Below, piece after piece: positions 1 through 6,921 of a stretch of 39,628 bases of DNA. Source of the DNA: a virus. Each line of letters begins with the position of its first letter. Positions within the stretch are counted from its first letter, which is position 1. The position numbers and the translations under genes were made by a program. The stretch spans positions 1 to 39,628 of IMG/VR virus record IMGVR_UViG_3300021425_000074; one strand, 5' to 3'. Below the pieces are notes generated by a model. It saw nothing but the letters and a program-made list of their open reading frames with translations, searched no databases and was not told where the DNA came from.

Positions 1-1
1 A

Positions 2-193
2 GTAGACTCTCATAATCAATACCTAGAAACGCATTATAAATTATCTGTAGATGATATTGTTAACGATCCTCGTAATCATTTATATTATAATGGGTACAAA
101 TACGTGTCTTTAGATGTAATAAAAAATATGAAGATAGTTAGAAATGAAAAAAAAGATATCGTAGATGTACAACTAATACAGAGCATTAAATGA
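2..193 (+). CDS. 3' end of an unidentified protein (partial)
   Basis: An open frame enters from the left edge and runs 63 codons to a TGA that overlaps the ATG of the next gene (ATGA), the coupling used throughout this cassette. The visible C-terminus is mixed charged and aromatic and includes DPRNHLYYNGYKYVSLD and a final NEKKDIVDVQLI. This style of ending is seen in some phage nucleotidyltransferase-like proteins, but too little is present to name a family. It is probably part of the same surface-glycan cassette because it is translationally coupled to a glycosyltransferase. The reading frame is supported by absence of stops and by the coupling. The function is unknown. Confidence 0.6.
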   Translation, partial: VDSHNQYLETHYKLSVDDIVNDPRNHLYYNGYKYVSLDVIKNMKIVRNEKKDIVDVQLIQSIK

Positions 194-1005
194 AAAACTT
201 AATTTATCAAGTGTGGTGTGGGACTCTTTCAGAGGAAGCAAAAGTTAGCAGTAAACTTATGAAACAATATTCAGATCGAATTGGGTCTGAATATCTTTTG
301 CACCTAAACCCTAACATTGCGTCTAAACATGTAAACAGTGATGGTCCATATTGGGAATGGTTGAACCCTATAATTGACGATTCCTTTTTAGAATATGACA
401 ATGTTTTAGTTACTGACCTAGACGTCTTTCCAGTGGAAAATTTAAATGAAAACATCTTTGAAGAAAACTTTGGGGATATTGGCGCATGTACTGAACCATT
501 TCAAGGGAAACAAAGAGCGACAATTACAGTCGGTGGGCATATTAATAAATCCAATGACGAAAGGTGGAACAACGTTATCAAAGAAAAATGGGGAGTGAAA
601 TTACCTCGAGATAACGATGGTCATCTAAAAACATACAATGCAGGAGTTGTAGTATTTTCAAATGAAGGAATGCAAAAAGCTAGGAACTGGATGCCATTTC
701 AAGAATATATGAACCTGATGAGAAGTAAAAACTTGGGAAGATTTTATACGGTCGATCAAAATTATTTTCATGCTATGTCATTTGTTAATGATATCGATTT
801 CGTTGAAATGGATAATGGATGGAATTCTCAAATCCATTACATTAGAGGTCCACTAGCAATTACTGGTAATATCAATGATGAAAGAACTGCCAATACTAAA
901 TTTGTGCATGTGCAAATGACTGGTCATAAATGGAATGAACCCCATTTGCATGAAATCGTAAACCTTCCACAAAGCAAGTGGACTTTTGAATATCAACGTG
1001 GATAG
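190..1005 (+). CDS. Putative GT-A glycosyltransferase (GT8-like)
   Basis: A 271-aa protein with a GT-A layout: an N-terminal beta-alpha segment, then hydrophobic NVLVTDLDVFP with a DxD motif at residues 76-78, as expected for metal and nucleotide-sugar binding, and a later YNAGVVVFS strand typical of GT8-type and related transferases. It likely moves a sugar from a nucleotide donor to a surface glycan or a virion protein; donor and acceptor cannot be read from sequence. The ATG at 190 overlaps the stop of the upstream gene. An epimerase, methyltransferases and further glycosyltransferases follow closely, so it is the head of a glycan-modification cassette. The family call is from motif recognition, and other GT-A families are possible. 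Confidence 0.7.
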   Translation: MKNLIYQVWCGTLSEEAKVSSKLMKQYSDRIGSEYLLHLNPNIASKHVNSDGPYWEWLNPIIDDSFLEYDNVLVTDLDVFPVENLNENIFEENFGDIGACTEPFQGKQRATITVGGHINKSNDERWNNVIKEKWGVKLPRDNDGHLKTYNAGVVVFSNEGMQKARNWMPFQEYMNLMRSKNLGRFYTVDQNYFHAMSFVNDIDFVEMDNGWNSQIHYIRGPLAITGNINDERTANTKFVHVQMTGHKWNEPHLHEIVNLPQSKWTFEYQRG

Positions 1006-1016
1006 GAGATTCACCA

Positions 1017-1577
1017 ATGAAAATATATGAACATAAATCGTATGAAGAATATGTTGCTGCTCAGACTAAGGTGAATAAATCAAAAATAAAATGGGTGTAT
1101 GCAAAAGAACACGGGATTGCGAAAATTTGTGCACATAAAAAAGAAGCAAGTTACATCATATGTCACGGGACTAGAAATGGTGGGGAGATGAGATTCTTCC
1201 TTAAACATTTTCCTGACACCTATATCATAGGAAGTGAAATAAGTGACACTGCTGATCAATTTGAAAATACTATTCAGCACGATTTTTCAATGCCAAGAGA
1301 AGAATGGATAGGAAAAGCAGATATCGTTTATTCTAATTCATTCGATCATAGCAACGATCCTAAAAAAACAATCGAAACTTGGAGAGACCAACTTAACGAA
1401 ACTGGTTCAATATATCTAGAATACAACGAAGGGCAAAGTGTCTGTGAACCAGCGGATTGTTTAGATGCAACAGAAACAGAAATAAAAGAACTGATAGAGA
1501 ACAGTGGATTAACTATAGTAGATAGATTCATTGGAAGTCAAGGATCTGCAGTGTTGGTTTGTAAGAGAAGTTCATGA
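1017..1577 (+). CDS. Putative class I SAM-dependent methyltransferase
   Basis: A 186-aa protein. A strand leading into HGTRNGGEM (residues 50-58) resembles the glycine-rich SAM-binding motif I of Rossmann-type methyltransferases. A following IIGSEIS places an acidic residue at the end of strand 2, where the ribose of SAM is usually bound, and ADIVYSNSFDHSNDP resembles motif IV. The substrate is unknown; a sugar or small molecule of the glycan pathway is most consistent with the neighbours. The start is preceded by GGAG overlapping the previous stop region. It overlaps the downstream epimerase by four bases (ATGA), so translation is probably coupled. Confidence 0.65.
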   Translation: MKIYEHKSYEEYVAAQTKVNKSKIKWVYAKEHGIAKICAHKKEASYIICHGTRNGGEMRFFLKHFPDTYIIGSEISDTADQFENTIQHDFSMPREEWIGKADIVYSNSFDHSNDPKKTIETWRDQLNETGSIYLEYNEGQSVCEPADCLDATETEIKELIENSGLTIVDRFIGSQGSAVLVCKRSS

Positions 1578-2434
1578 GATTATTAGTAACAGGTGCCACA
1601 GGGTATATCGGTTCTCACTTTGTCAAGACAGCAGCAGAAGCAGGTCATTCGATTTTAGCAGCAGATTATAACTGGAATCAAAATGATATATCCGAATATA
1701 CCAAACGGTTTTTTAATTGGGATATCCGTGTAGAATCTAAACACATACACAATATTGACAAGGTCGTTCATATTGCTGCTAAAACAAAAGTTCCTGAATC
1801 AGTAAAGAACCCCTATGACTATTATCTTACAAACGTCATAGGAACTGCTAATGTCGCTAAATCTCTTATAGACCCTATTGACCATTTTATATACTGTTCA
1901 ACAGGAAGCGCATTTGAACCAGAAAGTAATCCATATGCAGGTTCAAAATATGCTGGTGAGTTAGTCGCCAAACAATATTGCGATAGGACAAGTGTTGTTA
2001 GGTTTTATAATGTGAGTGGCAACGACGGGATGAGTAAATTCGATGATGAATACAGTCATCTCATAAGAAAAGCAGCAGCAGTGGTCAATGGTAAATTTGA
2101 CAAACTTTATATACATGGAACTGACTACGATACTAGAGATGGGACTTGTATTAGAAACTATACTCATGTCAAAGATATTGTTGATTCGTTGCTTAGAATA
2201 GTAGAAAATGATCCTACAAACGAAATAGACTGTCTAGGATCACCCAATGGATACACAGTTAAAGAAGTCATAGATACTATGAGAAGTGTTTCTAACACTC
2301 AGTTTGAAGTGGTGGAAACAAGTAGAAGGGATGGCGATGTTGATATATCTACAGTTCCTTATGAGTCAAAATATTTTAAAGAAGAAAAAACTTTAGAAGA
2401 CATGTGTTTAGACGCACTAAAATATGAGGTATAA
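1574..2434 (+). CDS. NAD-dependent sugar epimerase/dehydratase (GalE-like)
   Basis: A 286-aa extended short-chain dehydrogenase. The N-terminus carries the NAD-binding GATGYIG motif (residues 7-13). A catalytic YxxxK lies at Y121-K125 within NPYAGSKYAGE, and the STGSAF segment before it gives the Ser/Thr of the triad. The VVRFYNVSG segment is typical of UDP-glucose 4-epimerase and related enzymes. It is shorter than canonical GalE (about 340 aa), mainly in the C-terminal substrate domain, so the substrate should be left open: UDP-sugar epimerase or dTDP-sugar dehydratase are both possible. It would supply a modified nucleotide sugar to the adjacent transferases. Confidence 0.85.
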   Translation: MRLLVTGATGYIGSHFVKTAAEAGHSILAADYNWNQNDISEYTKRFFNWDIRVESKHIHNIDKVVHIAAKTKVPESVKNPYDYYLTNVIGTANVAKSLIDPIDHFIYCSTGSAFEPESNPYAGSKYAGELVAKQYCDRTSVVRFYNVSGNDGMSKFDDEYSHLIRKAAAVVNGKFDKLYIHGTDYDTRDGTCIRNYTHVKDIVDSLLRIVENDPTNEIDCLGSPNGYTVKEVIDTMRSVSNTQFEVVETSRRDGDVDISTVPYESKYFKEEKTLEDMCLDALKYEV

Positions 2435-2436
2435 TT

Positions 2437-3027
2437 ATGCTAACTGCTGAATTGAAACATGTAAAAACGGTAGATGAATTCTATACGGAGATTCGGTCAC
2501 AACAAGAAGAACATCATGGCAAAGATTATTGTGCTATGCATGATGCTATCCGTAAATATATGAAAGATTGTAAATCGTATAAAGAACTAGGAACGCATCA
2601 AGGTGGTTCTGCTGCTTCTGTTATGACTGGTGAACATAAACCAGAATACATGGAACTGGTTGATATTAACCACGAGAAGTATAGATGGAAACTTAAATCC
2701 CTTGCCCAACCATACTGTAAGAAAAATGGGATTGAACTTGTAGTAAGGGAAGCAGACTCTACTGCCTTAAACTCTATCAGTGATCGTGACATTGATATGC
2801 TGGTGATTGACTCTTTACATCAACGTCAGCATATGGAAAAAGAACTTGCTATGCATGCTGGTTACATCAAGAAATATATTATCGCTCATGATACTACTAT
2901 CTGTCAAGATCGCCCAAAAGATGCACTTTACAGATGCCTTTCAGATTTTTGTGACAATGGCACTACATGGAAAATCATTGAACGTGGCACAACGAATGTA
3001 GGATATACGGTACTAAAAAGATCATGA
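2437..3027 (+). CDS. Putative class I methyltransferase (Methyltransf_24-like)
   Basis: A 196-aa protein. The stretch YKELGTHQGGSA (residues 49-59) matches the E/DxGxxxGxS motif I of class I SAM methyltransferases, and DIDMLVIDSLHQRQHMEKEL matches the conserved late-strand segment with an aspartate and nearby histidine seen in Methyltransf_24-type proteins, which often methylate sugars or glycan ends. It begins three bases after the epimerase stop and overlaps the next gene by four bases. It is not similar to the methyltransferase-like protein two genes upstream beyond the common fold. Cofactor use is inferred; the substrate is unknown. Confidence 0.7.
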   Translation: MLTAELKHVKTVDEFYTEIRSQQEEHHGKDYCAMHDAIRKYMKDCKSYKELGTHQGGSAASVMTGEHKPEYMELVDINHEKYRWKLKSLAQPYCKKNGIELVVREADSTALNSISDRDIDMLVIDSLHQRQHMEKELAMHAGYIKKYIIAHDTTICQDRPKDALYRCLSDFCDNGTTWKIIERGTTNVGYTVLKRS

Positions 3028-3719
3028 ATGCTTATTCTATAGTCATACCAAATAATAAAGTGTCCTTTGAAGGATACGAAACATTGATTAAATCTTCCGA
3101 GAAAGTTAAGAATGAATTTGAGGTAGAAAAGTTTGATGCGGTTACTGCTGACTTAGCGGATACTGTTTTCAAAGGAAATGGACTCAAGTGGAACTATCCT
3201 TGGGAAGGTGAAACTGTAGATCTATTAACTGGTCTTGTAAAACGTTCTTATCCTACGACTTACAAAGAAAGACGGATGGCATGTTTTGCTAGTCATTATT
3301 TGTTATGGTATAAATCTTTCAGAGAAGACGTTCCTATTTTAGTTTTAGAACATGATGCAGTTTTTGTGCATAAGTTTGACCCTCAACCAATTCTAGATTC
3401 AAAGTATGATATTGTTGGAATCAATAACCCTCTTATGGCGACAAGAAGAGCAAAGAAATTTTATGATATAGTAAAAGGTAAAAAAGAAGAAATACAACCG
3501 ATACCAGATATTGATGATTTCAATGTGCCGCAAGGTCTTGCTGGAAACAGTGCCTATATAATAAAACCAAAGGGTGCTGAAGAACTTATTATGGCAGTTG
3601 AAAAATATGGTGCATGGCCAAACGATGCGATTATGTGTAAACAATTAATTCCCAATATGGGAGTGACTAGAAGGTTCTATACAAAAGTACAAGGACTGCC
3701 CTCTACTACTACAGGATAG
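3024..3719 (+). CDS. GT25-type glycosyltransferase, copy 1
   Basis: A 231-aa protein of the LPS glycosyltransferase family 25 type: RRMACFASHYLLWY, then LVLEHDAVF (E109-H110-D111), then a GNSAYIIKPKGAEEL segment. This corresponds to the GCxxSH...LEDDA...GTxGYxI series of GT25 enzymes. The usual EDD acidic motif reads EHD here. It probably adds a hexose to lipopolysaccharide-like or virion glycans. It is followed directly by a paralogue of nearly the same length, which suggests an ancestral tandem duplication. Start ATG overlaps the previous stop. Confidence 0.72.
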   Translation: MNAYSIVIPNNKVSFEGYETLIKSSEKVKNEFEVEKFDAVTADLADTVFKGNGLKWNYPWEGETVDLLTGLVKRSYPTTYKERRMACFASHYLLWYKSFREDVPILVLEHDAVFVHKFDPQPILDSKYDIVGINNPLMATRRAKKFYDIVKGKKEEIQPIPDIDDFNVPQGLAGNSAYIIKPKGAEELIMAVEKYGAWPNDAIMCKQLIPNMGVTRRFYTKVQGLPSTTTG

Positions 3720-3722
3720 ATT

Positions 3723-4391
3723 ATGGAATACGAAGCTTTTGTGATTACAATAATGGATCTTGAAAAATCTGTTAAAGCAGCAGATAGGTGCATTAAGTCA
3801 GCATCTATGTTTGATATGAAAGTAGAAAAATTTGCTGCTCTTACACCAAAAGATAACCCAGAAGCGCAGTTCAAAGTAAGGAATATCCCTACCGAAAATT
3901 TTGAAGAGGTTTATTCTCGTAGAGTGAACTGTATGGCAACATTCTTATCTCATTTTAGTTTATGGGAAAGGTGTTTGCAGAGTGGGAAAAGAACTGTTAT
4001 CTTTGAACATGATGCTATCGTTACTGGTGATGTTCCAGTGTTTGCAAATTTTCAACATTTTATGACCTTTTCAAAACCATCGTATGGTGAGTTCAATACA
4101 CCTGCTATGCTTGGTGTAAATCCTTTGACTCAGAAAAGATATTTTGGTGGTGCGCATGGTTATGTCATTACACCTAAAGGTGCATGGATTCTTACACAGG
4201 CAGCACAAAGAGTAGCAAGACCAACTGATATATTTTTAAACAAAGAAAATTTACCATCCATTCAAGAATATTATCCATGGGTTTGTGAGGCACGTGATTC
4301 ATTCAGCACTATTCAAAATGTAGCAGGAATACAAATGAAACATGGATTGAAAAAACATGGTAAAAGATATGAGTTGTTAAATGTCAAATAG
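3723..4391 (+). CDS. GT25-type glycosyltransferase, copy 2
   Basis: A 222-aa paralogue of the preceding protein: RRVNCMATFLSHFSLW, then VIFEHDAIV (E95-H96-D97), then GGAHGYVITPKGA. The same EHD in place of EDD is present, so the substitution is a property of this lineage and not a sequencing error. The two proteins differ widely elsewhere, including the central loop, which would suit different acceptors. The C-terminus overlaps the next gene by 11 bases. Donor and acceptor are unknown. Confidence 0.7.
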   Translation: MEYEAFVITIMDLEKSVKAADRCIKSASMFDMKVEKFAALTPKDNPEAQFKVRNIPTENFEEVYSRRVNCMATFLSHFSLWERCLQSGKRTVIFEHDAIVTGDVPVFANFQHFMTFSKPSYGEFNTPAMLGVNPLTQKRYFGGAHGYVITPKGAWILTQAAQRVARPTDIFLNKENLPSIQEYYPWVCEARDSFSTIQNVAGIQMKHGLKKHGKRYELLNVK

Positions 4392-5061
4392 AAAATATCC
4401 AGAATGTGTTTTAACTGGTTGTGATTCTAATACTGAATGGCAACTAAATTGGTTTATTGAAAATTATGGGCAACATGAAAAGCGACCTTTGATTATTGCA
4501 GACTTCGGTATGTCTGAACAATATTTAAAATATGTTTCAAGTCATCCACGAGTCAATGGGATTATGAACCTCCGTAAAACTAAAGAACAAGGTTGGTTCA
4601 ATAAACCGATAGCAATGTTTAATTCACCAGCAGTCAAAACGGTTTGGTTGGATACTGATTGCGAAATAAAAACTAATTTGAACCCTCTATTCAGAATGAT
4701 CGTACCAAACAAATTGAATATGGTAGAAGATAAACCATGGACGAAAAGACGTAAAGAAATTTGGCATAACAGCGGAGTTGTAGGGTTTATCGGCAGACCA
4801 CAGATACTCCACACTTGGTGTAATGCTATTCGCGATAACCCCAATATCGGTGACCAAGAAGTTTTACACACTTTGCTTAACCCTATCATGCGAATCACGC
4901 ATATCAATGATATTCCGCCTGAGTGGAATGTGATGCGTCTTGCTACAGATGAAGATGGTTATACTGGACCTATAAGTATTCAGCACCATACAGGGGCAAA
5001 AGGTAAAGTTAAAATAAAAGGTCTTATGAAAATTAAAGAGGTGATATCTAAAAATGCCTAG
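4381..5061 (+). CDS. Putative GT-A glycosyltransferase
   Basis: A 226-aa protein with KTVWLDTDCEIKTNL, a DxD (D91-D93) at the end of a hydrophobic strand as in GT-A nucleotide-sugar transferases. Downstream, WHNSGVVGFIGR is analogous to the N-S/A-G strand of GT8-type enzymes, and a late IQHHTGAKG may supply metal ligands, as the C-terminal histidines of GT8 do. It differs from the GT25 pair. It overlaps both neighbours (11 bases upstream, 8 bases downstream), indicating tight co-translation. Confidence 0.65.
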   Translation: MSNRKYPECVLTGCDSNTEWQLNWFIENYGQHEKRPLIIADFGMSEQYLKYVSSHPRVNGIMNLRKTKEQGWFNKPIAMFNSPAVKTVWLDTDCEIKTNLNPLFRMIVPNKLNMVEDKPWTKRRKEIWHNSGVVGFIGRPQILHTWCNAIRDNPNIGDQEVLHTLLNPIMRITHINDIPPEWNVMRLATDEDGYTGPISIQHHTGAKGKVKIKGLMKIKEVISKNA

Positions 5062-5704
5062 AGTAGTTCATGTTATTGGTAATGGTGATTGTGCAGATTT
5101 TTATAATAACGCACCAAGAAAAGGTTTGAAACTTACTTGTAACTTTTCACCGTTTGAAGTTCCTGATCAGTATGCTACGATGATCGTTGATTTTAAAATG
5201 ATGCATGCTATTAATAAACAAGAAGTATCTATGCCTCCTGGTGAGTGGATCGTTGGCATGCGTCCTAAATTATACTGTGAAAAGCATCCTGGTTTCCACA
5301 TGAAAATAGCAGGTCGGATAAAAGAGTTCTATACAAAGAAACCAAGTTACTGCCCAAACTACACAGATTTCAACTGTGGTCACATGGCAGTGTATTATGC
5401 TGCTGCTAAATTAAAAGCAGACGTTGTGCATATGTGGGGGTTTGATTCTATTATGGATTTCAATCTACGATCTTATACTGACCTCGTTATGAACTCAGAT
5501 CGTGGTAATATGAACAACCATAGACTTGCTGAAAACTGGAGACCATTATGGGCAAACATATTTAAGGACTTCAGTGATCAAGGGCAATACTCTAATGGTG
5601 AGACTAGGACTAAATTTGTAATTCACCATAAACATGATCAGATTAAGTTCCCTGTCACAGACAATGTTTCTATTGAAGTTCACACAAAAAATGATAAAAA
5701 ATAA
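5054..5704 (+). CDS. Unassigned protein of the glycan cassette
   Basis: A 216-aa protein. It opens with a beta strand and VIGNGDCADF, a glycine-containing turn like that of nucleotide-sugar binding or MptE/DUF115-type proteins. The middle has NCGHMAVYYAAAKLKADVVHMWGFDS, a helix then strand as in a Rossmann-like half. I cannot assign a family. Position as last gene of the cassette, coupled to a glycosyltransferase by overlap and with GAGGTGAT ahead of its start, argues for a role in glycan synthesis or transfer. Alternative: a GT29/GT42-like transferase; no definitive motif supports this. Confidence 0.6.
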   Translation: MPRVVHVIGNGDCADFYNNAPRKGLKLTCNFSPFEVPDQYATMIVDFKMMHAINKQEVSMPPGEWIVGMRPKLYCEKHPGFHMKIAGRIKEFYTKKPSYCPNYTDFNCGHMAVYYAAAKLKADVVHMWGFDSIMDFNLRSYTDLVMNSDRGNMNNHRLAENWRPLWANIFKDFSDQGQYSNGETRTKFVIHHKHDQIKFPVTDNVSIEVHTKNDKK

Positions 5705-5705
5705 C

Positions 5706-5734
5706 TTTACTTTTATTTAAATATATGATATAAT
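5706..5734 (+). promoter_or_regulatory. Sigma70-like promoter P1
   Basis: -35 TTTACT at 5706-5711, 17-bp spacer, -10 TATAAT at 5729-5734 with TG one base upstream (extended -10). One of five near-identical copies in the first 11.2 kb. It lies just after the last glycan-cassette stop and drives the HExxH gene. Confidence 0.8.
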
Positions 5735-5751
5735 AATAGGAGGAGGAAGTT

Positions 5752-6183
5752 ATGATGTTTATTAGTATTGATGGTGGCACTCGCAAAGAACGCAAAATGG
5801 TTTATGATGCAGTAAACTTTGCAATTAAGTGTCTTATGCCTCGCAAGAAAAATCTATCGGTACAAGTAAATATCACAGACATACCAGATGATGCTGATGC
5901 TTATCACTGTTGCATAGAAAAAGGCAACCATGAACTTGAGATTCAAAAAGGTTTGATAGAAGAAGATTTCATGACTGCTATATTTCATGAGATGGTTCAT
6001 GTTCGGCAACACGAAAGAGGTATCTTGAAAGACTATGGTATTCGTAAAGCATGGAAAGGTGAAGAATATATTTCCGTGTTCAGTACAACTGACGAATATA
6101 TGGCACTTCCTTGGGAAGAAGAAGCATATAGATTACAAGAGGAGATATACGACAAATGGATCAAGACGTCGACTTCAAAATAG
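5752..6183 (+). CDS. HExxH metalloprotease-like protein
   Basis: A 143-aa soluble protein with HEMVHVRQ (H79, E80, H83), the HExxH zinc motif on a helix, and a later PWEEEAYRLQE (E122-E124) that could give the third glutamate ligand as in gluzincin-type peptidases. This compact arrangement is seen in small phage and bacterial SprT/M48-like proteins of unknown target. An AGGAGG lies five bases before the first ATG (5752) and eight before a second (5755), so the start is ambiguous by one codon. It is the first gene after promoter P1 and is probably expressed early. Protease activity is inferred only from the motif. Confidence 0.7.
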   Translation: MMFISIDGGTRKERKMVYDAVNFAIKCLMPRKKNLSVQVNITDIPDDADAYHCCIEKGNHELEIQKGLIEEDFMTAIFHEMVHVRQHERGILKDYGIRKAWKGEEYISVFSTTDEYMALPWEEEAYRLQEEIYDKWIKTSTSK

Positions 6184-6368
6184 TAGAACCTGATTTAAAT
6201 TACGAAGAACCTTATCTTCGTGCTAAGATTGGTTCGTATGAAAGAGAGATTGCAAATCTGAAAGCAGATAATGCTGAATTGACAAAGTCTTTATATAAGG
6301 CATATGAGCGAATCAAAGAACTTACAGAAGGTCCAAAAACAATCAGTGGTAACGAAAAAAGTTGGTAA
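6156..6368 (+). CDS. Small coiled-coil protein, unknown
   Basis: A 70-aa acidic protein. Residues 26-58 form a heptad-like helix (YEREIANLKADNAELTKSLY) and should make a short coiled coil. It starts 28 bases inside the preceding gene, with GAGGAG at a normal distance from the ATG, and shares promoter P1. No family is recognised. It could be an adaptor or inhibitor peptide; this is a guess. Confidence 0.65.
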   Translation: MDQDVDFKIVEPDLNYEEPYLRAKIGSYEREIANLKADNAELTKSLYKAYERIKELTEGPKTISGNEKSW

Positions 6369-6384
6369 AAAAAGAAAAAAAAGC

Positions 6385-6413
6385 TTTACTATTATCGAAA
6401 AGTATGATATAAT
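6385..6413 (+). promoter_or_regulatory. Sigma70-like promoter P2
   Basis: -35 TTTACT 6385-6390, 17-bp spacer, -10 TATAAT 6408-6413, extended TG. An A-rich tract lies directly upstream, as in UP elements. It drives the 54-aa gene at 6450. Confidence 0.82.
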
Positions 6414-6449
6414 ATAAGGGTAGAGAGTTTTCATTGAGGAGTTTATATT

Positions 6450-6614
6450 ATGAAAAAAGTTATCGATTATTTTATCATCACTACAACCATGGAAAATGGT
6501 GACAAGTGGGAAACCATTCGTCATACACGTGAAGGTCTGTCTGCTGTTATCCAAAGTATTTGGAAAGACGAAGAAGTTGCATCATTCACAGTTGAAGAAA
6601 AGGTTGCGGCATAA
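6450..6614 (+). CDS. Small protein (54 aa), unknown
   Basis: A short reading frame too small for many gene finders. It has a strong GAGGAG ahead of the ATG and is placed about 40 bases after promoter P2. The protein begins MKKVIDYFIITTTMENGD and looks like a beta-beta-alpha mini-domain, with acidic and hydrophobic residues alternating to the end. Its stop overlaps the next ATG (TAATG). The leader (TTGAGGAGTTTATATTATG) is almost the same as that of the gene at 7922. Function unknown. Confidence 0.7.
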   Translation: MKKVIDYFIITTTMENGDKWETIRHTREGLSAVIQSIWKDEEVASFTVEEKVAA

Positions 6615-6868
6615 TGAAGGTCAAGTTTATTTCAGAACGTGATTCTATAGAGTATCCTGGGTATAAAGTAGCAACTTGGGAAACAGCAAATCAAGGAACT
6701 GTTTATGAAGCGAATGATCTGAGAAAGTATTATGAGAAGGACGGAGAGGTTCTTCACGTTTTAACTTTTTACAACTCAGGCATTGATGCTTTAACAAATA
6801 AAAAAATTGGAGAATCAGTCTCAGGATATGAGGTTATTTTCAAAAAGAATTCCGACAATGTAGAGTAA
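6614..6868 (+). CDS. Small protein (84 aa), unknown
   Basis: An 84-aa protein translationally coupled to the 54-aa gene by TAATG. It is rich in beta-type residues (VKFISERDSIEY, YKVATWETANQ, HVLTFYNSG) and has no cysteine or membrane segment. No family is recognised. The last codons and the stop lie inside the left arm of a very strong hairpin (6850-6903). Confidence 0.65.
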   Translation: MKVKFISERDSIEYPGYKVATWETANQGTVYEANDLRKYYEKDGEVLHVLTFYNSGIDALTNKKIGESVSGYEVIFKKNSDNVE

Positions 6869-6903
6869 ATATAACTCCTCTCTCTCTTACTCCATTGTCG
6901 GAA
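6850..6903 (+). terminator. Long imperfect hairpin, possible terminator or processing site
   Basis: TTCCGACAATG (6850-6860) pairs perfectly with CATTGTCGGAA (6893-6903), and GAGTAA (6863-6868) with TTACTC (6887-6892). This makes a 17-bp stem with a 2-base bulge and an 18-base pyrimidine-rich loop. It spans the stop codon of the preceding gene. There is no classical U-tract after it (C/T-rich instead), so it may act as a terminator, an RNase III-type processing site or an mRNA 3'-end stabiliser. Confidence 0.6.
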
Positions 6904-6913
6904 CCCCTTCCCT

Positions 6914-6921
6914 TATAAATA
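6914..6921 (+). promoter_or_regulatory. T4-type late promoter box
   Basis: An exact TATAAATA, the T4 late promoter consensus, flanked by TTCCC and GGGAA. It sits between the long hairpin and the G/C-rich non-coding block, so it would start a transcript at about 6927-6930. Confidence 0.65.
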
